Below are positions 11,753-18,905 of a DNA stretch of 64,000 nt, one piece after another (the first letter of the stretch is position 1; every line of letters starts with the position of its first letter). The notes beneath the pieces were generated by a model that was given only the letters and a program-made list of their open reading frames with translations, had not been told where the DNA came from and searched no databases. Both the position numbers and the translations under genes were made by a program. Origin of the DNA: Thermococcaceae archaeon (GTDB lineage Archaea > Methanobacteriota_B > Thermococci > Thermococcales > Thermococcaceae); assembly GCA_030156945.1 (NCBI GenBank), contig JASGLT010000005.1, forward strand, positions 40,883-104,882, given 5' to 3'.

Positions 11753-12144
11753 GGGCTGTTCTGGATAGCTATGCAATTCTGGCTTACATCGCAGATGAAG
11801 AGGGGGCAGATAAAGTCGAGGAATACCTGAGTCTTGCACGGGCTGGAAAAGCGGAGCTTTACATGAACGTGGTAAACCTCGGAGAGATATACTATATCCT
11901 CGCACGACGGAAGGGTGTTGAGGTTGCGAACCTTTCCGTGGCCCTCCTCAAGGAAGAGCCAATTAAGTTCGTGTCCGTGGATGAGAGACTCTCCCTCCTC
12001 GCCGGGAGAATAAAAGCCTTCCACAGACTCAGCTATGCAGATGCTTTTGCCGTTGCAACGGCCATAGACCTCAAAGCCACGTTGGTAACTGGCGACGAAG
12101 AGTTTAGGGCCGTCGAGGACAAGGTGAGGATAGAGTGGCTTTAG
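11749..12144 (+). CDS. vapC: PIN-domain ribonuclease toxin (VapC)
   Basis: A 131-residue PIN-domain protein. The metal-binding acidic residues are in place: D6 in AVLDSYAIL, E in VVNLGEIYYIL, D in LSYADAFAVATA and D in LVTGDEEF. VapC toxins cleave tRNA or rRNA; the target is not predictable from this sequence. Translation is coupled to vapB. The pair directly follows the ribosomal operon. Confidence 0.88.
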   Translation: MRAVLDSYAILAYIADEEGADKVEEYLSLARAGKAELYMNVVNLGEIYYILARRKGVEVANLSVALLKEEPIKFVSVDERLSLLAGRIKAFHRLSYADAFAVATAIDLKATLVTGDEEFRAVEDKVRIEWL

Positions 12145-12195
12145 CCATTTCCAAACGCTTTTTAAATCTCAAAGGGGAGTTTCTCTGGTGGTAAG

Positions 12196-12588
12196 ATGAT
12201 ATTCCTGATAGGGTTCTCCGAGGAAGAGGTAAACCTAATCAAGGAAGCCTTTAACGGCGTTCCCGTCTACGAGATACCGAGCTACTGCAGGGACTGGGTT
12301 TTGAGTGAAGTCATTGAGAAGGCCGACTCGCTTGAGGGGAGCGGAAACTGGCACGAGAGGAAGTTCTTCCTCATGCACAACCTGAGCAATGACGAAGTTA
12401 AAGAAGCGTTGAGAAAGATGAAATCTCTAGGCTTCAGGGGAGTTATCTATGCGACAACAACGCCGACATCTCTCACGATGAAGCTCGATGAGCTGATAGA
12501 GGAGTGGCTTGAGGAAGATGCCTACTTCCGCCAGCTCAGGAGGATGAAGAGGGGGCCGTACTTGGATATCGGGGGAGGGTCTGGTTAG
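12196..12588 (+). CDS. DUF3783-like protein
   Basis: A 130-residue soluble protein (MIFLIGFSEEEVNLIKEAFNG...) resembling the DUF3783 family seen in Thermococcus and Methanocaldococcus; its function is unknown. A central HNLSNDEVKEALRKMKSLGFRGVIYATTTPTS block suggests an alpha/beta fold. It has its own TATA box (GCTTTTTAAATC, 12158-12168) and a GGTGGT site before the ATG. Its last four bases overlap the end of the convergent nucleotidyltransferase gene. Confidence 0.6.
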   Translation: MIFLIGFSEEEVNLIKEAFNGVPVYEIPSYCRDWVLSEVIEKADSLEGSGNWHERKFFLMHNLSNDEVKEALRKMKSLGFRGVIYATTTPTSLTMKLDELIEEWLEEDAYFRQLRRMKRGPYLDIGGGSG

Positions 12589-12890
12589 ATCTCGAGCGGT
12601 ATCCCTTCTGATTTTACCGTTTTTATGAAGCTGTCGTTTCTCTTTTTGAATTCATCCGGCTTGAGGAGTATTGGGCTTATTAGTTCTCCGTATCTGAGGA
12701 GTACATCCGTTACCAGCTCTATTAGTTCGTCAAAATCAACCTCCCCAACTACCAGAACATCAATGTCGCTCTCCTCATCGTAATCTCCCCTGGCGTAGGA
12801 ACCGAATAGAAAGACCCTCTCTATTGAGCTTCCGAATCGTTCCTTTAAAAGCCTTAAAAACTCGTTAAGGGCCTGAGCTTTCTTGTCCAT
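12585..12890 (-). CDS. MNT-type nucleotidyltransferase domain protein without HEPN partner
   Basis: A 101-residue minimal nucleotidyltransferase with the family signature G30-S31-x10-D42-x-D44 (LFGSYARGDYDEESDIDVLVV). ATG 12890 follows GGTGTG at 4 nt. Such MntA-like proteins normally pair with a HEPN toxin and AMPylate it, but no HEPN gene adjoins this one. Its stop overlaps that of the plus-strand gene at 12588 by 4 nt. Its promoter is a copy of the repeat at 12921-12966. It may act on an unlinked partner or be an orphan. Confidence 0.8.
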   Translation of the reverse strand: MDKKAQALNEFLRLLKERFGSSIERVFLFGSYARGDYDEESDIDVLVVGEVDFDELIELVTDVLLRYGELISPILLKPDEFKKRNDSFIKTVKSEGIPLEI

Positions 12891-12920
12891 TTTCACACCC
12901 AAAAAGGTTGCTGAATTGCG

Positions 12921-12966
12921 TATTTAACCCTTCTCCCGGTATTATACCCTCCGGTAGGAGGGAAAT
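12921..12966 (+). repeat. Palindromic intergenic promoter repeat, copy 1
   Basis: A 46-bp element starting TATTTAACCC and ending GGTAGGAGGGAAAT, nearly identical to 14017-14063. It contains the perfect hairpin CCCTCC-GGTA-GGAGGG (12948-12963) and a TATTTAA/TTAAATA box readable in both directions. It lies between the minus-strand nucleotidyltransferase and the plus-strand membrane protein, so it probably supplies both promoters. A further GGAGGTAGGAGGG lies just downstream. Confidence 0.75.
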
Positions 12967-12998
12967 CTATAAATACCCGGAGGTAGGAGGGAAGGAGA

Positions 12999-13412
12999 AT
13001 GGCAGGCTCCGGACCTCTCAGCGCTATCTTTGGCCTGTACGTCTTCATTGGAGGTGTTATAGGGATCTGGGATGCTTTATTTGGTCTATTCAAACCTAAA
13101 TTTGACATTGAGTACTACAAAACAACAGAAGAAATACAATCCGAGAAAGATCATTTGCTGAAGGGAATCCTCCTGACATCGTTCGTGACATTGCCTACTC
13201 TTTCTTACGTAGGTTTTCTGGCTCTTGAGGATCCACAGGAGGATACTTTTGGAACTGTCATTATTTCTTTGTTCTACCTCGGTGCTTGGGCGAGATTGAT
13301 ACATAAGCTATACCTCTGGAAGAAGCTGAACTACCGCCATAAACAGTTTCTCCTCCAAGAGGCCGTAGCTAAGGGCGTTGAAATCGGCATGAAGAAAGCA
13401 AAAGAGGGCTAA
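12999..13412 (+). CDS. Small membrane protein, unknown function
   Basis: A 137-residue protein with three or four likely membrane segments: residues ~6-27 (SAIFGLYVFIGGVIGIWDALF), ~53-72 (LLKGILLTSFVTLPTLSYVGF) and ~86-100 (TVIISLFYLGAWARL). The cytosolic tail is basic. No family is recognised. GGAGG sites precede the ATG. Its stop overlaps that of the convergent vapC by 4 nt. Being headed by the same promoter repeat as the membrane protein at 14062, and being divergent from a toxin-type gene, suggests a shared accessory role. Confidence 0.6.
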   Translation: MAGSGPLSAIFGLYVFIGGVIGIWDALFGLFKPKFDIEYYKTTEEIQSEKDHLLKGILLTSFVTLPTLSYVGFLALEDPQEDTFGTVIISLFYLGAWARLIHKLYLWKKLNYRHKQFLLQEAVAKGVEIGMKKAKEG

Positions 13413-13813
13413 TTCCTTCCATCAACCTTTTCAAATGGGTTATAGATTCTAAGCCCCTCAATGCCTTTGAAGTCTCTGACGTTTCTCGTTACAAGGGTGT
13501 AGTTGTATCTCAGGGCAGTGGCCGCTATTACGGCATCGGGGAGCTTTATGCTTTTCCTTCTCCTCAAATCAATCGCAAGTTCTGCAATGTCATCCGTGAG
13601 GGGAATTACATGGGCGAAGCTTATGAACTCCCTTGACTTCTCAAAACCCTCTGGAGTGTGACCCTTCCAGCCGAGGAACTCTATCTTGGTGATTATGGAG
13701 ATGTTGAAGCTCTCCTTTAGGATTTTCTCTATCCTGGGTATCTCCTCCTCCGGAATGGCATCCGCGAGGTAGTATATGAGGATGTTGGTGTCTATCAGAA
13801 ATCCCTCTCCCAT
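13409..13813 (-). CDS. vapC: PIN-domain ribonuclease toxin (VapC), second copy
   Basis: A 134-residue PIN protein with intact acidic residues: D8 in FLIDTNILIYYL, E in TKIEFLG, D in IKLPDAVIAATA and the TRNVRDF motif near the C terminus. It overlaps the upstream antitoxin by 19 nt and is therefore coupled to it. It is not close in sequence to the VapC at 11749. RNA target unknown. Confidence 0.87.
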   Translation of the reverse strand: MGEGFLIDTNILIYYLADAIPEEEIPRIEKILKESFNISIITKIEFLGWKGHTPEGFEKSREFISFAHVIPLTDDIAELAIDLRRRKSIKLPDAVIAATALRYNYTLVTRNVRDFKGIEGLRIYNPFEKVDGRN

Positions 13814-13983
13814 TCCGACCTCAGCTCCCGAAGGCTCTTTTCGAGGTCTTTTTTCCCTTTGTAAATCCCCCTGTACTTTGAAGGCTCGAATAGCCTATCT
13901 TTTATCTTTTCCCACAGTTCTGGGGAGACTATCACACCCTTTATCCTGCCGTGCTCATCGTAGATGTACTCAACCCCTTCCAT
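13795..13983 (-). CDS. Antitoxin of the second VapBC pair
   Basis: A 62-residue protein (MEGVEYIYDEHGRIKGVIVSPELWE...) with a short beta-hairpin like that of Phd/RelB-type small antitoxins, followed by a charged helix (KKDLEKSLRELRSEWERDF) suited to binding the toxin. The call rests mainly on position and size directly before and overlapping vapC. A TTAAATA box in repeat copy 2 lies about 35 bp upstream and should drive it. No strong ribosome binding site is seen. Confidence 0.7.
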   Translation of the reverse strand: MEGVEYIYDEHGRIKGVIVSPELWEKIKDRLFEPSKYRGIYKGKKDLEKSLRELRSEWERDF

Positions 13984-14016
13984 ATCTCATGCCCGAGAAA
14001 ATGTTGGCGGAGGGTC

Positions 14017-14063
14017 TATTTAACCCTTCTCCCCAGTATTATACCCTCCGGTAGGAGGGAAAT
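14017..14063 (+). repeat. Palindromic intergenic promoter repeat, copy 2
   Basis: A 47-bp element matching 12921-12966 except for one inserted base and one or two changes in the CTCCC(C)RG segment. The CCCTCC-GGTA-GGAGGG hairpin is unchanged. Here the GGTAGGAGGG arm also serves as ribosome binding site for the ATG at 14062, so hairpin formation could mask translation of the membrane protein. It separates the divergent VapBC pair from that gene. Confidence 0.75.
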
Positions 14064-14670
14064 GACAGTTGAAACTGGCAAAAGGGCCAGTGAGTTGATT
14101 TCCCGGATAAAAGGATATGACGCCGATGTTAAATCTATTATTGGGATGATTGTTGAGATCTTTCTACTCACATTTGGGTTATTTTTCTTAGCAATAGACT
14201 TGGACAGCAGTTCTTGGGCCCCGGTGTTTGTGTTTGCCTCAATCATTTCCCCATTTGGACTAATCATTCTTTTACTTCCCATCATGTTCCATATACATGC
14301 AGACCCCCAGGAATTCGTTGAAGCTTTTAAGATGGACAATAAGAGCAAAGACGTCTCCGAAATAGAGATTCTCGAGAAAGCTTACTCAACGTGCCGTCCT
14401 TTTGTAAAAAAGGGATTTGAATACTCCCTAGAATCCTGGTTGTTGCTGAGTGTCTGGACATCACTACTTGAAGTGAGTGCAACAACGGGAAACATTACGA
14501 TAAGAAACTGGTCAGCATTTTGGTTTCTACTTTTTATCTCATCAGTGGGAGCTTTGGTGGGTTTTGTTTTGACCATTGTGTTTTACCTCCGCAAGCGCTC
14601 AATCGAGAAGGCCCTCTTTGCCATTCAGCTCAAGAAGAGCGACAAGGCGGAAATCTCGATTAAGCTTTGA
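14062..14670 (+). CDS. Four-helix membrane protein, unknown function
   Basis: A 202-residue protein from ATG 14062, chosen because GGAGGG ends 2-3 nt before it; in-frame codons further upstream lie inside the antitoxin promoter. Two pairs of hydrophobic helices are seen at about residues 28-48 and 53-76, then 130-150 and 155-182, separated by a soluble acidic loop (VEAFKMDNKSKDVSEIEILEKAY). The tail is basic. No family is recognised. It shares a promoter repeat and divergent layout with the gene at 12999, though the two proteins are not obviously homologous. Confidence 0.6.
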   Translation: MTVETGKRASELISRIKGYDADVKSIIGMIVEIFLLTFGLFFLAIDLDSSSWAPVFVFASIISPFGLIILLLPIMFHIHADPQEFVEAFKMDNKSKDVSEIEILEKAYSTCRPFVKKGFEYSLESWLLLSVWTSLLEVSATTGNITIRNWSAFWFLLFISSVGALVGFVLTIVFYLRKRSIEKALFAIQLKKSDKAEISIKL

Positions 14671-14679
14671 TATTGCTTT

Positions 14680-15804
14680 TTATTCCTTTACCAAACTCTT
14701 TCCCACCATATTCGCCGGCTTCTCAACTCCAAAGAACTTCAGAACCGTCGGAGCTATGTCCATAAGGCTTGGCTCTTCAAGTTCAACGTTCTCGAAGCCC
14801 CATAGTATAAGGGGCACTTTCATCACGGGCTCGTTCATCGAACCGTGCATCCCCCTTACCCAGTGGCTCGCTCCCTTTACACCTCTACACATCCGATGGG
14901 AGCAGAACCAGTAGCCGGGCTTTGCAGAAACTATGAGCTCGCCGCTGTTTGGATTGTCCAAGTGCGGAAGCTCCTCACGGAAAAAGACCTCCTTAACTAC
15001 AGGCGCCCGTCTAAGGGCTTCAAAGGCTTCTTCGCTCTGGTTGGGATCTTTGAGATAAACGTGGACACCTCCGCCGGAGGAGACTCTCAGAACCTCAATT
15101 CCCTTCTCTTTAAGGTATGTCTTCAGGTTCACCCAGGTGTGCACCTCCTCCTGCCCGTGGTCGGCGAAGATTATGAACGCATACTCGTTCTTCAACCTCT
15201 CCCAGAGGGTTCTCACGGCCGTATCTACCGTCTCGACGGCTTTCATTGCCCCCTCGCTTAGCGGCCCGTGATCGTGCTGCATCCCGTCTATCGAGGCGAA
15301 GTGGACAAGCAGGAGGTCAGGCTTGCACTCCTCGTAAAGGTAGAGCGCTGAGTTGAGAACCCAAACGTCCTTCCTCCAGTCCCGCCCGTGCTTCCTGTAC
15401 ATCTCGTTGCTCGCGAAGAAGGGTGGGAAGATTCTAACGTCGGTCCCGCTGAAGGGCGGCATCGTGTAGCCTGAAACCGAGGCAGTTCTAACTCCTTTTT
15501 CTCTAAGGATGTCAACTATTGTGGGGGTTTTGATACCCTTGTGTGGATTGAATGCAACCTCGTATTCGTAGAAGTTCACCTTCCTGTCGGCTATCCTGTC
15601 GTAGTAGCCGTTCTCGACGACGCCGTGGTCCCTCGGCCACACACCTGTCATGACGCTCGTGTGGACTAAGTCGGTCAGAGTTGGGAATATCGAATCAACG
15701 ACCGCGAAGTGCCCGCTCTCGGCGAGCTCGCTCAGGAAGGGCATGTGCTTTAAGTTGTAAACCCCGTTCCCGTCGAGGCTTATAAGGGCGAGCTTCTTCC
15801 TCAC
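14680..15804 (-). CDS. Alkaline-phosphatase-superfamily phosphodiesterase/nucleotide pyrophosphatase
   Basis: A 374-residue member of the type I phosphodiesterase/nucleotide pyrophosphatase group. The N-terminal SLDGNG gives a metal Asp; FPTLTDLVHTSVMTG gives the nucleophile Thr; later metal ligands appear in FASIDGMQHDHG, FADHGQEEVH and WVRGMHGSM. No signal peptide, so probably cytosolic. The start is GTG, overlapping the end of the small coiled-coil gene. The first 20 codons exist again at 16488-16547, which suggests a toxin module was inserted at this gene's original start. Confidence 0.85.
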   Translation of the reverse strand: MRKKLALISLDGNGVYNLKHMPFLSELAESGHFAVVDSIFPTLTDLVHTSVMTGVWPRDHGVVENGYYDRIADRKVNFYEYEVAFNPHKGIKTPTIVDILREKGVRTASVSGYTMPPFSGTDVRIFPPFFASNEMYRKHGRDWRKDVWVLNSALYLYEECKPDLLLVHFASIDGMQHDHGPLSEGAMKAVETVDTAVRTLWERLKNEYAFIIFADHGQEEVHTWVNLKTYLKEKGIEVLRVSSGGGVHVYLKDPNQSEEAFEALRRAPVVKEVFFREELPHLDNPNSGELIVSAKPGYWFCSHRMCRGVKGASHWVRGMHGSMNEPVMKVPLILWGFENVELEEPSLMDIAPTVLKFFGVEKPANMVGKSLVKE

Positions 15805-15932
15805 TCTTCCTCCTCCTTCTGGGCTTTCTCTATCTTTTCAAGGGTCTTGCTGAGCCTTTCAAGCTCTTCTCTGAGCTTTTTAACTTCCTCGGCCATTCTT
15901 TTGAGCTCTTTAATGTTCTCGTCCATTCCCAT
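15801..15932 (-). CDS. 43-aa coiled-coil protein, third gene of the PemK module
   Basis: A short frame beginning MGMDENIKELKRMAEEVKKL and continuing as one heptad-rich, highly charged helix ending in four Glu. Its ATG overlaps the pemK stop by one base (TAATG), and its own stop overlaps the phosphatase GTG start. Length and heptads fit a dimeric coiled coil. It could be a second antitoxin-like element or an adaptor; no family is recognised. Tight coupling on both sides argues that it is real. Confidence 0.6.
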   Translation of the reverse strand: MGMDENIKELKRMAEEVKKLREELERLSKTLEKIEKAQKEEEE

Positions 15933-16273
15933 TACTCTACTATCCTAAGATTGGAGCACAGTTTTGAGTTTACTTCTTGAAATAAATCTTTGGGAAGTTC
16001 TCCAAGGACACCAATTAGCAAGCCCTTGTGAAGCGTAGCTATCTTTGTTAGCTTGATAATTGAAGAGACCTTGAGACCAGTGCTCGTAAATTCAGGATGA
16101 GAGGTCTCTATTTTTACATCAGTATCAGGCTCAAACCTATTTTTTCGGGAGGAAACGAAAGCAACGACGACGTCCTCTTTGCCCTCATGGAGAACCAATG
16201 CTGGCCGGAGTTTTGTGGCTTTTAGGTTAGTAAAGGGAAACGGAACAAGGACAAACTTGCCCTTCAAGTTCAT
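15932..16273 (-). CDS. PemK/MazF-type mRNA interferase toxin
   Basis: A 113-residue PemK/MazF-fold protein (PF02452 type): the opening GKFVLVPFPFTNLKATKLRPALVL is the family signature, and VVAFVSSRK and SSIIKLTKIATLHK match the later strands. MazF toxins cleave mRNA at short motifs. It is coupled by a 4-nt overlap to the antitoxin upstream and by a 1-nt overlap to the coiled-coil gene downstream. Confidence 0.87.
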   Translation of the reverse strand: MNLKGKFVLVPFPFTNLKATKLRPALVLHEGKEDVVVAFVSSRKNRFEPDTDVKIETSHPEFTSTGLKVSSIIKLTKIATLHKGLLIGVLGELPKDLFQEVNSKLCSNLRIVE

Positions 16274-16473
16274 CTAAGCTTCACCTTTACATCGTTCTCG
16301 GTGTAAATATCAGGTTCGGACTCAAGGAACTCCCACAGAGACTCCTCCGAAAGCTTCATGATGCCGTACCTTTCATTGTCTTCGATTAACTCATCCAGTT
16401 TCTTTTCTATTTCCTCAAGCTTCTTCTCGATTTTCATTATCTCCACCATAACCTTTGAGACGCTCTCACTCAT
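16270..16473 (-). CDS. Coiled-coil antitoxin of the PemK module
   Basis: A 67-residue protein from ATG 16473 (after GGTGGTGG). It is a strong coiled coil (MVEIMKIEKKLEEIEKKLDELIEDNERYG) followed by an acidic tail (WEFLESEPDIYTENDVKVK) that could occupy the toxin active site. This differs from AbrB-type MazE. The antitoxin call rests on position, overlap with the toxin and size. Confidence 0.7.
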   Translation of the reverse strand: MSESVSKVMVEIMKIEKKLEEIEKKLDELIEDNERYGIMKLSEESLWEFLESEPDIYTENDVKVKLR

Positions 16474-16487
16474 TTCCACCACCATTT

Positions 16488-16547
16488 ATGCTCCAGATTG
16501 TAAACCCCGTTCCCGTCGAGGCTTATGAGGGTTAGCTTTTTTCTCAT
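16488..16547 (-). pseudogene. Duplicated 5' end of the phosphatase gene
   Basis: Read on the minus strand from ATG 16547, this gives MRKKLTLISLDGNGVYNLEH, matching the first 20 residues of the phosphatase at 15804 at all but two positions apart from the start; about 50 of 60 bases agree, with an unbroken identical core of nearly 30 bases. The frame then runs into the leader of the antitoxin gene. It marks the former start of the phosphatase gene, now separated from the rest by the toxin module. Confidence 0.75.
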
Positions 16548-16712
16548 AGGGGAAACTGGTGATGAAAGTTAAAAAGTTTAGTCCCTACGGAATTTCTGCA
16601 GTCCATTAGTCCCTTGCTGGCCTCCTCTTTTGAGGCTTAAACTGCATACAGGGGCTGGCGGGTATCTGAAGATTTCAGGAGGACTTGGTGTGGTAACAAA
16701 CCCGAGCCACGG

Positions 16713-17189
16713 TTATTTCTTCACAACTGGGATGTAAATATAGAACACAGAATTTCGATCTTCAGGTGAGAACGAGTCATCATAGAGTTCAAACTCTGGT
16801 CCACTACCCCGTACAAATTCTTTGGAATTAGGCAGCCATTCATCGTAAATGTACCTAAATATCGCGTGGACTTTTTGTAATGTAGTGGGAAACACGGCAT
16901 AAGTTTGTGCCGGTATATTCCACTTGATCATGCCATGGGGCGGCTTTGTATCCGGCGGAACCTCAACACCCGCCATATAGTCGTATTCTCCGGTATTTTT
17001 GTCAAAGTTTCGTATAACACCGTAGGTAAACTCCGGATGGACTATGGCCGCTATTTCCTTGTACCGTTGCATAAACTGATTCCACAATTTCGGGATTTCA
17101 GGGCCTCTACCCTTTGTTCTGATAACCAGCCCCATTACAGTGAAAGCTCCAAGTGATTGTATTTTTGGCTCAATTTCCATTTGCGTCAT
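16713..17189 (-). CDS. GyrI-like/effector-binding-domain protein
   Basis: A 158-residue stand-alone effector-binding domain of the AraC/BmrR C-terminal (GyrI-like) kind: FTVMGLVIRTKGRGPEIPKLWNQFMQRY at the start, YDYMAGVEVPPDTKPPHGMIKWNIPAQTYAVFPTT in the middle and IYIPVVKK at the end. Such domains bind hydrophobic small molecules. It follows a winged-helix gene by only 4 nt, so the pair may work as a two-piece sensor and regulator. Confidence 0.75.
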   Translation of the reverse strand: MTQMEIEPKIQSLGAFTVMGLVIRTKGRGPEIPKLWNQFMQRYKEIAAIVHPEFTYGVIRNFDKNTGEYDYMAGVEVPPDTKPPHGMIKWNIPAQTYAVFPTTLQKVHAIFRYIYDEWLPNSKEFVRGSGPEFELYDDSFSPEDRNSVFYIYIPVVKK

Positions 17190-17193
17190 CTCC

Positions 17194-17403
17194 TTATGTT
17201 TTAGAAATTTTCCACAAATAGGCTCTGCCCTTTCCCTTGACCCTGATAAGCCCTATTTCCTGCTCCAGCCTTTTTGTCCAATTGGGGCATGGACGTTCGT
17301 AAGGCAGTTCCAAAATTGTTTTCAACTCCTTCCACGTCAGACCCTCTGGATGTTTGAGCAGTTCATCATGTATTTTCTTTTTGAATTCTACGTACCTCAT
17401 CAT
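17194..17403 (-). CDS. Small winged-helix-like protein
   Basis: A 69-residue protein (MMRYVEFKKKIHDELLKHPEGLTWKEL...) with helix-turn-helix character: LTWKELKTILELPYERPCPNWTKRLEQEIGLIRVKGKGRAYLW reads like a winged helix with a basic wing. It is the first gene of a two-gene unit with the effector-binding protein. DNA binding is inferred from the fold prediction only. Confidence 0.6.
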   Translation of the reverse strand: MMRYVEFKKKIHDELLKHPEGLTWKELKTILELPYERPCPNWTKRLEQEIGLIRVKGKGRAYLWKISKT

Positions 17404-17519
17404 ATCACTTCCTAACGAGAGAGTCCATTATTAAATACAAGCTTATGTCGAGCACCGTCAGACTGACGTGCACTCCTCACCACTCAGTGGGATGGAAGGC
17501 TCATCATCCGGTTTGGCTA

Positions 17520-18758
17520 TCACGTTAAAACCTTTCCCAGCCACTCGTCTAAAGTCTTCTGCCTCGCCAGGTGGCCGAGGAGATAGCTCCTCTGGAGGTA
17601 CTTCTCAAGCGGGTGTTCGAGGAACTTCCTTACGGCCTCCAAGGCCTCGTTGAGCGTCTCAAACCTTCCAACTGGATTCTCAAGGGCCTTTTTAACTCCT
17701 ACCCTTATCTGCCAAACACCGACGGGAGCGTAGTAGGCAGGTGTCACCTCGCGGAAGACGATTACCCTCCCCTGTCTCCTTCTTTTCCTCAGATGCTCAA
17801 GAACGCTTAGGCGTGCCGCGTAGTAGGCCCCGGTAGTCTCGTTGGCGTACCCCTTTATGCCCCTAAAGTCCTCATAATCCCTCAAAACCTGAGGCTCCGC
17901 ACTCCCGAAGAGCGAGCCCTTCAGCCAGACCTCCAGGAGCTCAAATGCGTAGCTTTCCGGCATTAGAACGACCGCATAGCGGTTCCCGAGGAACTCGTGG
18001 AAGTACACCTCATAGGCGTTTATCTCAGGATAGCTCAAAATTTCCCGCCTCAGGTTCTTCCCAATCGTGTCCTGAACTGCGGTGATGCTCCACCTCGTTG
18101 GAACCAGCTTTCTGTCAATCCCCAGCAGCCCAGCTGAGAGGAGCCTTATTATGTAGTACTCGTCGAAGCCCCAGTTGTAGAGCCTCATTATCGCCTGTTC
18201 TGCCTTAAGCTCGTCCCCCACCACGTAGTCAGTTCTACGGGGTATCTTGGGGTTCTCCGTCAGCTCGAAATCGAGTAGCTCCGCCTTCGGTCCGAGTGGA
18301 GGGGCGAACTCGCTCGGGACGACCTTGACGACGGGCTTCCTCTTCAGGATAACTTCGCTGTCCACTGGCCTTATGCTCATAGCCAGCTCCTGGATTTCGC
18401 CCAAAACCCTCCCGCTCTTTCTGACGCTGACCTCCGCCCTCGTCTCACCCATAACAAGGAGGGAGCGGTAGTAGAGGATGTCCTTTATTGTTTTGTTTTC
18501 CCACTTGAGTGGACTGTCCAGATGGATTGTATTGCCCTCTATCGGTGGCACGAGGGGGCCTACCCTCACCTTGGGGTAGCCGTACTCTCCCACGAAGATG
18601 CTCGGCGGGGAAGAGCCGAAGATGTGCCTTTTGTTGAGTTTCTGCTCCACAGTCTGGGCTACCCTGAATCTCTCGAGTATCGGACAAGTGGGCCTACCGC
18701 AGAGGAGCTTCCTTCCCTTGCATATCGCACAGAGTTTTGAGTTGAAAAGCTCCGTCAT
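17520..18758 (-). CDS. nreA: Archaeal DNA repair protein NreA
   Basis: A 412-residue Nre-family protein, implicated in archaeal DNA damage repair together with PCNA. The N-terminal zinc cysteines CAICKGRKLLCGRPTC are intact, and the DUF650/DUF651-type core is recognisable (IFGSSPPSIFVGEYGYPKVRVGPL). The extreme C terminus carries QKTLDEWL, which fits the PCNA-interacting consensus Q-x-x-L-x-x-W-L and is a known feature of the family. It is a monocistronic minus-strand gene with no nuclease neighbour. Confidence 0.9.
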   Translation of the reverse strand: MTELFNSKLCAICKGRKLLCGRPTCPILERFRVAQTVEQKLNKRHIFGSSPPSIFVGEYGYPKVRVGPLVPPIEGNTIHLDSPLKWENKTIKDILYYRSLLVMGETRAEVSVRKSGRVLGEIQELAMSIRPVDSEVILKRKPVVKVVPSEFAPPLGPKAELLDFELTENPKIPRRTDYVVGDELKAEQAIMRLYNWGFDEYYIIRLLSAGLLGIDRKLVPTRWSITAVQDTIGKNLRREILSYPEINAYEVYFHEFLGNRYAVVLMPESYAFELLEVWLKGSLFGSAEPQVLRDYEDFRGIKGYANETTGAYYAARLSVLEHLRKRRRQGRVIVFREVTPAYYAPVGVWQIRVGVKKALENPVGRFETLNEALEAVRKFLEHPLEKYLQRSYLLGHLARQKTLDEWLGKVLT

Positions 18759-18863
18759 TGTACCTCAATACACGTGGATTCGTTTAAATTTTTGCCCTGG
18801 TTGAGGATGGATAACTAATCCGCTTAACACTATTCAAAATGCATCAAATTGCGTTTTCCTAAA

Positions 18864-18875
18864 CTCTTATATACC
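18864..18875 (+). promoter_or_regulatory. Promoter of the AOR operon
   Basis: CTCTTATATACC is a strong TATA box about 35 bp before the aor ATG, placing initiation near 18895. A second TATA-like ACTTATATG follows at 18882-18890. Confidence 0.55.
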
Positions 18876-18905
18876 TCTAGTACTTATATGTTCTGAGGTG
18901 TTTTT

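Noticed and set aside
12921..14063. CRISPR array, because of repeated palindromic elements.
   Set aside because: There are only two copies, more than 1 kb apart, with genes between them and no spacers or cas genes nearby.
16549..16712. Possible coding or RNA element between the phosphatase stub and the effector-domain gene.
   Set aside because: No open frame of note and no clear inverted repeat. It probably holds only the promoter that served the original phosphatase gene.
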